Assembly (NCBI GenBank): GCA_950097015.1
Contig: CATNEN010000038.1
Span: 9,310,001 to 9,374,000, forward strand
Source: Macrostomum hystrix
Taxonomy: Eukaryota; Platyhelminthes; Macrostomidae
Direction of reading: 5' to 3'
Length of the DNA: 64,000 nucleotides
In this document: positions 56,501 through 64,000 of the stretch, piece after piece
How positions within the stretch are numbered: the stretch's first letter is position 1
Layout: every line of letters begins with the position of its first letter
Position numbers and translations under genes: made by a program
The notes under the pieces: generated by a model
Database searches by the model: none
The model's input: only the letters and a program-made list of their open reading frames with translations
Told to the model about the DNA's origin: nothing

Positions 56501-56766
56501 GGCGCACCATGAATTCCGGAGCCTCAGCGCCGATGGACTGGGGCATTGTTGCTGAGCTGTCCGAACAGTGCGTGCTGAAGCACAGGCTGGACAATGTCAG
56601 CGTGGACTCTAGTCTGTCGGCTGCGGACGCGGCGAACTGTCTTGAGCGCCTGCTGAGGCTGTCGCTAAGTGAAACCGACTTGCTCAGGGATTTGAGTGTC
56701 CGGGTGACTCGATTCAGGTCTGTGCTTGACAGTGGAGAGATCTGCATCATGGCAGGGGATGTTTGA
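53524..56766 (+). CDS. TCAIM: T-cell activation inhibitor, mitochondrial (TCAIM)
   Basis: Four exons: 53524-53887, 54628-55034, 55692-56107 and 56502-56766. They sum to 1452 nt (483 aa against about 496 in human), with phases 1, 0 and 2 matching. The N-terminus has Arg/Cys-rich presequence-like residues, then ALKSLKPLLQAIHPDLFEA and LQRLHLLLSDL, matching the family's J-domain-like N-terminal region. Exon 2 has ASIRWQSDWTLGHYLRSLSA and exon 4 has NCLERLLRLSL and GEICIMAG, matching conserved C-terminal blocks. In mammals TCAIM is a mitochondrial protein that dampens T-cell activation. An animal like this one has no T cells, so the ancestral role must be a general mitochondrial one, still unknown. 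Each intron is a different minisatellite. Confidence 0.85.
53890..54400. repeat. 33-bp minisatellite, TCAIM intron 1
   Basis: About 15 units of CTGACATCTCACCTGTATCA plus CCTACCTGTTAAC, with AAC/ATC variants. It starts about 8 bp after the GTAAGA donor. A related CATCTCACCTGTCTCCCATC sub-array follows to about 54610, so the whole 740-bp intron is repeat. Confidence 0.96.
55060..55630. repeat. Two minisatellites, TCAIM intron 2
   Basis: At 55060-55290, ~42-bp units of GATTCTTATCTGGGATTTTG type reducing to 21-bp TTGAGATTCTTGTCTTGGAT. At 55290-55630, 21-bp units GATTGATAGGTTAGATTATGA and GGTGAGATAATATGATTGTT types. The intron is 657 bp in total. Confidence 0.95.
56150..56465. repeat. ~24-bp minisatellite, TCAIM intron 3
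   Basis: About 13 units of CAGGCCTAGTTTCAGGTGTA plus GGTT or GATTCTT. It fills most of the 394-bp intron. Apparent frames on both strands are repeat translations. Confidence 0.94.
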
Positions 56767-56826
56767 CCTTGTCACTTACACTACTTGGACTGCCAGTTGT
56801 AAGTAGTCTGCTTGGAAAAAAACTCT

Positions 56827-56832
56827 AATAAA
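56827..56832 (+). promoter_or_regulatory. Poly(A) signal of TCAIM
   Basis: AATAAA 61 bp after the TCAIM stop codon, followed by AT-rich sequence. Confidence 0.6.
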
Positions 56833-56974
56833 TATACGAGTGCAAGAGTTATGCAACTCAGCTTCACTTAGATTTTTTGCACTATTTTCTGAGATTTTCT
56901 GCTCTAAGTACTAGGTTTGACAAGTGTTTTTTATTATTTACGATTGTAACCAAGGCTCTCTAGGTCTCCCATAT

Positions 56975-58355
56975 CCTCCAAGGCTGAGCTGTCAACTCTC
57001 TCCCAGATTCTCAGGCTGGGCTGTCAACTCTCTCCCAGATCCTCAGGCTGGGCTGTCAACTCTCTCCCAGATCCTCAGGCTGGGCTGTCAACTCTCTCCC
57101 AGATTCTCAGGCTGGGCTGTCAACTCTCTCCCAGATTCTCAGGCTGGGCTGTCAACTCTCTCCCAGATCCTCAGGCTGGGCTGTCAACTCTCTCCCAGAT
57201 CCTCAGGCTGGGCTGTCAACTCTCTCCCAGATCCTCAGGCTGGGCTGTCAACTCTCTCCCAGATCCTCAGGCTGGGCTGTCAACTCTCTCCCAGATTCTC
57301 AGGCTGGGCTGTCAACTCTCTCCCAGATTCTCAGGCTGGGCTGTCAACTCTCTCCCAGATCCTCAGGCTGGGCTGTCAACTCTCTCCCAGATTCTCAGGC
57401 TGGGCTGTCAACTCTCTCCCAGATTCTCAGGCTGGGCTGTCAACTCTCTCCCAGATTCTCAGGCTGGGCTGTCAACTCTCTCCCAGATTCTCAGGCTGGG
57501 CTGTCAACTCTCTCCCAGATTCTCAGGCTGGGCTGTCAACTCTCTCCCAGATTCTCAGGCTGGGCTGTCAACTCTCTCCCAGATCCTCAGGCTGGGCTGT
57601 CAACTGTCTCCCAGATTCCCAGGCTGGGCTGTCAACTCTCTCCCAGATTCTCAGGCTGGGCTGTCAACTCTCTCCCAGATTCTCAGGCTGGGCTGTCAAC
57701 TCTCTCCCAGATTCTCAGGCTGGGCTGTCAACTCTCTCCCAGATCCTCAGGCTGGGCTGTCAACTCTCTCCCAGATCCTCAGGCTGGGCTGTCAACTCTC
57801 TCCCAGATTCTCAGGCTGGGCTGTCAACTCTCTCCCAGATTCTCAGGCTGGGCTGTCAACTCTCTCCCAGATTCTCAGGCTGGGCTGTCAACTCTCTCCC
57901 AGATCCTCAGGCTGGGCTGTCAACTCTCTCCCAGATTCTCAGGCTGGGCTGTCAACTCTCTCCCAGATCCTCAGGCTGGGCTGTCAACTCTCTCCCAGAT
58001 TCTCAGGCTGGGCTGTCAACTCTCTCCCAGATTCTCAGGCTGGGCTGTCAACTCTCTCCCAGATTCTCAGGCTGGGCTGTCAACTCTCTCCCAGATTCTC
58101 AGGCTGGGCTGTCAACTCTCTCCCAGATTCTCAGGCTGGGCTGTCAACTCTCTCCCAGATTCTCAGGCTGAGCTGTCAACTCTCTCCCAGATTCTCAGGC
58201 TGGGCTGTCAACTCTCTCCCAGATTCTCAGGCTGAGCTGTCAACTCTCTCCCAGATTCTCAGGCTGGGCTGTCAACTCTCTCCCAGATTCTCAGGCTGGG
58301 CTGTCAACTCTCTCCCAGATTCTCAGTCTGGGCTGTCAACTCTCTCCCAGATCCT
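56975..58355. repeat. 32-bp satellite (TCTCAGGCTGGGCTGTCAAC)
   Basis: About 43 units of TCTCAGGCTGGGCTGTCAAC plus TCTCTCCCAGAT, differing mainly at T/C (GATTCTC or GATCCTC). The period is not a multiple of three and one plus-strand frame crosses most of the array, so the main unit type is stop-free in all three plus frames. The 415-aa frame is not called as a gene. Confidence 0.97.
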
Positions 58356-58785
58356 CAATCAAAGATCATTAGATCAGTCGCACCTTTGTTAGTTTACCTT
58401 CTTAGTTACAAATCAAATCCAGGCAGTTTATGATCTTCTCAGGCATCACTTCGGCACAATTGCACCGCCGGCATTTGGGAGTGAATAAATTGGCTCGATT
58501 CTGATCTGATTGTCCTCTTGGCCTTGCTGTTTAGTCCTCGTTCGAGTATCGAACCGCACGAGGCAATGGACTTGTCGTGCCAGGCTTCCGCTTGACAAGG
58601 TAGATAATTGCGTCAAGGTGCAAATTAAGTTTATAGCTTAGCCAAATGGGATTTTATAGCGGCCCGCTGCATCTCTGAAATTCTTGCCTCAAATCCCTAC
58701 GCTATATAGTTGCACTTTAAAGGGCCGATAATTCTAATGTTTCTCTACTGCCTTCTAAAACCGTTCAAATTCGTTTGCCTCTATT
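58356..58785. other. Spacer, no gene seen
   Basis: Mixed-composition DNA between satellites. Nothing recognised. Confidence 0.45.
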
Positions 58786-58789
58786 GGAT

Positions 58790-59165
58790 TCTTTGAGATC
58801 CCACCTGTAATTAGGGTGGGATTCTGTCCAGGACCTAGAGATCCCACCTGTAATTAGGGTGGGATTCTGTCCAGAGACCTTGAGATCCCACCTGTAATTA
58901 GGGTGGGATTCTGTCCAGGACCTTGAGATCCCACCTGTAATTAGGGTGGGATTCTGTCCAGAGACCTTGAGATCCCACCTGTAATTAGGGTGGGATTCTG
59001 TCCAGGACCTTGAGATCCCACCTGTAATTAGGGTGGGATTCTGTCCAGAGACCTTGAGATCCCACCTGTAATTAGGGTGGGATTCTGTCCAGAGACCTTG
59101 AGATCCCACCTGTAATTAGGGTGGGATTCTGTCCAGAGACCTTGAGATCCCACCTGTAATTTGAG
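58790..59165. repeat. ~44-bp satellite with hairpin in each unit
   Basis: About eight units. Each holds ATCCCACC, a 9-nt spacer TGTAATTAG and GGTGGGAT, a perfect 8-bp inverted repeat, then TCTGTCCAGAGACCTTGAG. CCAGGA and CCAGAGA length variants alternate. Decayed copies continue to about 59320. Confidence 0.93.
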
Positions 59166-59324
59166 TGTGATTCTATGGACTTTTACATTTCTACTGTAGT
59201 TAGAGCTGGATGGATTCTCTGCAGATACTGCAAGATCCCACTTGTAATTTTAGTGGGATTCTAAAGCTACAGATACTTGCAGACATTTTAAGATCCCGCC
59301 TGAGATCCCACCTGTAGTTGCCCA

Positions 59325-60062
59325 TGCAAGTACAGGCAATTTTTTCTATTAAAATTGCTACTACTCAGGACTGCTTTCTCTGTCTTCCCTGCCAGATCCT
59401 AAAAACGTCAAATTGCTTTCCTGTGCACTTTAGCGCATGGAAAGTGGGGAAATCGTTTTAAATAGACAGCGCATACTCTGTGCCAGAATCTAACCAGTTC
59501 CCTATGACAAACCGATAATTGATTTGCTAACACTATCAGATCGGGCGCTCTGGGCAAGACCTTAGATTATTAATACGGAGTCCATTTGCAAGGACTCAAA
59601 ACTCCTAGGCTTCATCTTCATACTATAGTATCTCAATTGCTGGCTGGTCCATTTTGTTTTACTCTGTAGCAGCATACTGATCCCCAGGGGGGATATTAAT
59701 GCTGAAGGCTGAGCGGGGCAGGAAGTGCGTCGCCTTTTCAATTCCTGGGTCGCTTTTTTTCTTTTCGATCCAGCCTCGATGGCAAACCTTCGCCTTCGTT
59801 GCGTGCTCATTCAGCAGCCCACTGATGTCCTTGAAAAGTTACCTGTCTCCTAGTAACTCGCCTGCCTCTAAAAAACGTGTCTATCTAGAGATTTAATTTT
59901 GTTCGAATTTTCCCTAGTTCTAGATTTTAGGTAATTTTTAATCGTGAACCTGACATAAACTCCTGGAGGTGTGGCAAATTTTAACGAAAGTTTAATATCA
60001 TTCGTCTTTATTACTTTCAAGTTCCATTCTATCTGTATTAATATTTTCTAAATAATAACATT
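59325..60062. other. Intergenic, no gene seen
   Basis: Short frames on both strands at 59562-59896 overlap and lack domains. No gene called. Confidence 0.45.
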
Positions 60063-60064
60063 TT

Positions 60065-60320
60065 ATTACACTCGCCCCAATTGGGTCAGATGTGCAGCCG
60101 ACAGCAGAGCCGCCGCTGCGTCGCATCTGAAGCCTGTACGGCTGTTCAGTCCGTGGACTGGGGTGACGCCACCCCAACCACCCTCAATTACCCCAGCTAA
60201 TGCTGATACCCATTTAACAGCAGCTGGGTGAACTGAAGCGATGCAGAGTTAAGTGGCTTGCTAAAGGTCACAAATTGTTTCAGGGGAGTCAGGAATCGAA
60301 CCCCCGTCCTGCACTTACCG
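60065..60320 (-). mobile_element. SINE family A, head truncated
   Basis: In reverse: AATCGAACCCCCGTCCTGCA (B-box flank), AAGTGGCTTGCTAAAGGTCA, the TTAACAGCAGCTGGGTGAAC element, CAGTCCGTGGACTGGGGTGA and the tail TTACACTCGCCCCAATTGGG. The A-box end is replaced by unrelated sequence. Confidence 0.82.
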
Positions 60321-60898
60321 ACGCGAGCAGTAAGAAAACTTTCTAAGAAACTTGTTTTTTTTCTCTTGAACTAGTAATGCTCCATAATACGCCACTTTTG
60401 CCTAACCAGCAACAGACTGCAGCTGCAGCACCTGTCACTGCTCGTTCTTTCCTTTCCCATGCGCCGCCGAATTGTTGAATGGCTTGCCTTGGCAACGCTT
60501 GACTGCAATTGATAAGTCGTCTGTCATATTAATATTCCCAGAAAAAAGCAGGAATTCCTATAATGAATGGCGCGAAAAATCCCATCTTGAAGAGTTTATT
60601 ATCTAGCACAGTGCTGCTCAATTGAGCACTTGATGATTCGGCAATCACTGCAGCTGTATGTACTAATATGAATAGACCTCAGTAGCTTTATCATTGCACG
60701 CCCAGGTGTGTTCTATTGCTAAGAATAGAAACAGGTTATCAATTTGCTTTTGACTCTATTTATCTCCCGAATTTCTTAGCTTCAATTTTATCTCGATTTA
60801 GTTAAAAAAACAGGAAGCAAAAAATGTAGATTAGCTGGCTCAGCTGGGTATTTGGGGAGCAGGTGAGAAATCAGCAAATTTGGCCTGCGGTTCTTTTG
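60321..60898. other. Intergenic, no gene seen
   Basis: AT-rich. No feature recognised. Confidence 0.45.
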
Positions 60899-61920
60899 GC
60901 TGCAACATCTGCAACTGGCTTGGGCAATGGCTGCAACATCTGCAACTGGCTTGGGCAATGGCTGCAACATCTGCAACTGGCTTGGGCAATGGCTGCAACA
61001 TCTGCAACTGGCTTGGGCAATGGCTGCAACATCTGCAACTGGCTTGGGCAATGGCTGCAACATCTGCAACTGGCTTGGGCAATGGCTGCAACATCTGCAA
61101 CTGGCTTGGGCAATGGCTGCAACATCTGCAACTGGCTTGGGCAATGGCTGCAACATCTGCAACTGGCTTGGGCAATGGCTGCAACATCTGCAACTGGCTT
61201 GGGCAATGGCTGCAACATCTGCAACTGGCTTGGGCAATGGCTGCAACATCTGCAACTGGCTTGGGCAATTGCTGCAACATCTGCAACTGGCTTGGGCAAT
61301 GGCTGCAACATCTGCAACTGGCTTGGGCAATGGCTGCAACATCTGCAACTGGGTTGGGCAATGGCTGCAACATCTGCAACTGGCTTGGGCAATGGCTGCA
61401 ACATCTGCAACTGGCTTGGGCAATTGCTGCAACATCTGCAACTGGCTTGGGCAATGGCTGCAACATCTGCAACTGGCTTGGGCAATTGCTGCAACATCTG
61501 CAACTGGCTTGGGCAATTGCTGCAACATCTGCAACTGGCTTGGGCAATGGCTGCAACATCTGCAACTGGCTTGGGCAATTGCTGCAACATCTGCAACTGG
61601 CTTGGGCAATTGCTGCAACATCTGCAACTGGCTTGGGCAATTGCTGCAACATCTGCAACTGGCTTGGGCAATTGCTGCAACATCTGCAACTGGCTTGGGC
61701 AATTGCTGCAACATCTGCAACTGGCTTGGGCAATGGCTGCAACATCTGCAACTGGCTTGGGCAATGGCTGCAACATCTGCAACTGGCTTGGGCAATGGCT
61801 GCAACATCTGCAACTGGCTTGGGCAATGGCTGCAACATCTGCAACTGGGTTGGGCAATGGCTGCAACATCTGCAACTGGCTTGGGCAATGGCTGCAACAT
61901 CTGCAACTGGCTTGGGCAAC
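60899..61920. repeat. 31-bp satellite open in all six frames
   Basis: About 33 units of GGCTGCAACATCTGCAACTG plus GCTTGGGCAAT, nearly identical. Differences are mostly GG/TT (CAATGG or CAATTG) and GGCTT/GGGTT. No stop codon occurs in any of the six frames across the array, giving six overlapping frames of about 358-379 codons. No evidence of expression is available from sequence. Confidence 0.97.
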
Positions 61921-61995
61921 AGCAGTCTGCTCATTCCATTGAATCATGGTCCATCACGCTGGAACGTTCAATTTGTAATGTACCGTGTCCAACTG

Positions 61996-62270
61996 GAGAG
62001 CGAGTGGCAGAGCGGTTAACGCCTTCGCCTCTCGCAGCAATGTCCCTGAGCTCGATTCCATGGTGAGGCCAATTTTATTTGGGGCGCAGCCGTGGAGATA
62101 GCATTAGTGACAGTGTACAGCTGACTGACGATGAAAGTCAGGGCGTGTGTGCTCAGGAGTCAGCGAAATGGGCAGAATTGCCTCCTCGCTGGCTGCGGGT
62201 CTAGTGTCACCAAATGATGTGCCACTGCCTGCAGCCCTCATGCAATTACTATACTACTACTACCGCGTCC
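61996..62270 (+). mobile_element. SINE family B, near full length
   Basis: The head GCGAGTGGCAGAGCGGTTAA, CCTGAGCTCGATTCCATGGT, GGCGCAGCCGTGGAGATAGC, a deletion of the TGTGTG segment, GCTCAGGAGTCAGCGAAATG and a 3' end TGCAGCCCTCATGCAATTAC with an ACT-rich tail. Confidence 0.82.
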
Positions 62271-62449
62271 AACTTGCTGGCTTTAAGGGGGCTCACTATG
62301 AACAGCTGGGCAGGAAATACAAATTCACAAGTTCTTTCACGAACGTGCCAACTATTTCCACCTGCGGTTTTACGAGTAAGATTGCTGGTAATTTTAAAAG
62401 CAAAACTGTGCTTAACAATAGAAAGACCTGGGGAAAATCCATGGGGGGG

Positions 62450-62655
62450 ATTTCAAATACCGCCTACTTCACAAATGCTCCCAAACCGAATGACCGATTT
62501 CTAGAAGTTGTTACAAGTTGTACATCGGATAGAGCTGGAAATTCGATCATGTGTTTCGGATTTTAATGATGATTGGTTAAATATTTTAGGAGATACAGAA
62601 AAAAACATAACTTTGAGTATTGGAAATACCCAGTGATCTTTCTACTGTTATAAAA
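62450..62655 (+). repeat. Dispersed repeat R2 (copy 3)
   Basis: GGATAGAGCTGGAAATTCGA, GATGATTGGTTAAATATTTT, GGAGATACAGAAAAAA and TGGAAATACCCAGTGATCTT match the 33.0-33.14 kb copy in order and orientation. Confidence 0.65.
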
Positions 62656-62814
62656 TTCAAGACTTTGTACCTAACAAGAACATTTCGCAGTTTAGTATTG
62701 TCGCAGAAAACAACGTTTCGAAATGGAAAGAAAGTTGAAGGAGCTCGTATCGATGGAAAGACAATTCAAAACTTTCTAATTTGATTATTTAAATCGAAAG
62801 AATTTGGCGCCAAT

Positions 62815-63513
62815 TCAAACTGAGCTGACAATGCATTCCACTACCATCAGCGCTGCCTCATCGGGGTTGGCCGCCCCGTCTGCTCCATCCATGCATGCAA
62901 GCTCCTGTCGCCTTTTCCTTCTGCGCATCGTCCGCCTCTGGCAGCTCCAGCATCTGGCTCCAGCGTCTCCTTGATCAGCGTCGGCGACGAGCTGGTCCAA
63001 CTGCCGCAGCTCCACCTGCTCATCGGCCAGAGCTGCCAGCTGGTTTCTGCTGATGCCGACAGCGGAGATCGAGGGGGTGCCGCTGCCGCCGGCGCGGTCG
63101 CCGCCATTGCCGACTCTGCCACCGCCCCGGCAGCAGAAGTTGACTCCAGCGGCGCCGCCTTCGCGGCACCTGCCGCAGCCGACTAGGCTAATTAGCAGCC
63201 GCCTGTACTGCTGGTTCATGAAGGTGTAGAACAGCGGATTCAGGCAAGCATTCGAGTAGCACAGGATCCACGACAGGATGTACACGGCGTCGCTCTTCTT
63301 GACGCTGCTCCGGCCGGTCATGATGAGGTTGTCTAGCACATGCCAGGGCAGGTTGGCCAGCAGGAATGAGGTCAGGACGCAGGTGACCATGCGGAATGAT
63401 TTGCCGAAACGATTTGGCTGGACGCTGGCCCGGCGGAGGGCGAGGCTCGAGGATGCTCCGGCGCTGCTGGCGTGGCTTGCCGTGTCGACTGCAACTCCGG
63501 AGGTCACGTTTTT
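62815..63513 (-). CDS. Class A GPCR, last exon (TM6-TM7 and C-tail)
   Basis: The frame starts after the acceptor CCCCCGACAG at 63514 and runs to a stop at 62815 (232 codons). Upstream exons lie beyond the window. TM6 is about FRMVTCVLTSFLLANLPWHV and TM7 is AVYILSWILCYSNACLNPLF, followed by the helix-8 start YTFMNQQYRRLL. NPLFY is a good NPxxY motif, unlike the receptor at 17.6 kb. The C-tail is long (about 130 residues), Gly/Arg-rich then acidic, with Cys residues that could be palmitoylated (VGCGRC). The form suggests a peptide or amine receptor, but the ligand cannot be told from this exon. Confidence 0.85.
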   Translation of the reverse strand, partial: KNVTSGVAVDTASHASSAGASSSLALRRASVQPNRFGKSFRMVTCVLTSFLLANLPWHVLDNLIMTGRSSVKKSDAVYILSWILCYSNACLNPLFYTFMNQQYRRLLISLVGCGRCREGGAAGVNFCCRGGGRVGNGGDRAGGSGTPSISAVGISRNQLAALADEQVELRQLDQLVADADQGDAGARCWSCQRRTMRRRKRRQELACMDGADGAANPDEAALMVVECIVSSV

Positions 63514-63539
63514 CTGTCGGGGGTGGGGCGGTTTGGCGT

Positions 63540-64000
63540 CTGTCTTGCCGGACAGGTGTAACAGGTTTGTGTCTCTCCAACAGGTGTAAAATATGTGTGT
63601 TATCCGACAGTTGTAACAGTTGAGCGTTAATCTAACATGTCAAGCAAGTATAGTAGGTGTCTGTCTAACAGGTGGGTTTGTGTCTACCATGTGTAACATA
63701 TGTGTTTAAGGCTAACAGCTGTAACTGGGAGTTTGTGGCTGACAGGTGTAACAGGTGGGTTTGTTGCTGACAGGTGTAACAGGTGGGTTTGTTGCTGACA
63801 GGTGTAACAGGTGGGTTTGTTGCTGACAGGTGTAACAGGTGGGTTTGTTGCTGACAGGTATAACAGGTGGGTTTGTTGCTGACAGGTGTAACAGGTGGGT
63901 TTGTTGCTGACAGGTGTAACAGGTGGGTTTGTTGCTGACAGGTGTAACAGGTGGGTTTGTTGCTGACAGGTGTAACAGGTGGGTTTGTTGCTGACAGGTG
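63540..64000. repeat. 28-bp minisatellite in the GPCR 2 intron
   Basis: From about 63710 there are regular 28-bp units GTTGCTGACAGGTGTAACAG plus GTGGGTTT, about ten copies continuing past the window edge. Before that, decayed AACAGGTGT units start at about 63550, only tens of bases from the exon. This array sits at the 3' (acceptor) side of its intron. Confidence 0.94.

Noticed and set aside
56924-58171. 415-codon open frame
   Set aside because: It lies over the 32-bp satellite and has no start or domain outside the repeat. All three frames are open because the unit lacks stops.
60788-62066. Six long overlapping frames on both strands
   Set aside because: They are translations of the 31-bp satellite. 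No flanking exon structure supports a gene.

Overview
The window is metazoan nuclear DNA. It holds spliced genes with GT-AG introns, conserved animal proteins (SNRPG, CISD3, FARSA, KCTD9, MAEA, TCAIM, stum/SPEC3), two class A GPCR genes, two families of tRNA-derived SINEs and very many tandem minisatellites. There are no bacterial operons. Splice acceptors a few bases before some start codons (SNRPG, KCTD9, TCAIM) would fit spliced-leader trans-splicing, as in flatworms and some other spiralians. A free-living flatworm is my best guess, held with low confidence. || Layout: 0.7-4.5 kb, a 44-bp satellite of exactly 86 units. 4.6-8.4 kb (-), a stum/SPEC3-like membrane gene with arrays in both introns. 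9.8-10.1 kb (-), SNRPG. 10.2-17.6 kb, SINEs, coding-like debris and AT-rich DNA. 17.6-19.5 kb (-), a three-exon GPCR with a poly-Q third loop. 20-29 kb, repeat debris with CISD3 (-) at 23.8-24.3 kb. 29.2-35.9 kb (-), FARSA in five exons, with a probable solo LTR in intron 2. 37.7-40.4 kb (-), KCTD9 in five exons. 41.9-46.7 kb (+), MAEA in six exons, head-to-head with KCTD9. 47-49 kb, two satellite arrays. 49.4-51.0 kb (+), an aldo-keto reductase in three exons. 53.5-56.8 kb (+), TCAIM in four exons. 57-62 kb, three satellite arrays plus SINEs. 62.8 kb to the end (-), the last exon of a second GPCR whose upstream exons lie beyond the window. || The exon models were assembled by hand. For FARSA, KCTD9, MAEA, the aldo-keto reductase, TCAIM, stum and GPCR 1, the exon lengths sum to whole codons and every junction keeps phase. 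|| The genes have unrelated housekeeping or signalling roles: splicing, translation, GID/CTLH and CUL3 ubiquitin pathways, mitochondrial Fe-S and TCAIM proteins, redox, receptors. No operon logic is visible. The most unusual feature is architectural. Many introns are largely one tandem minisatellite each, a different unit per intron, often starting within tens of bases of the splice donor and often carrying a CAGGTG/CACCTG core.
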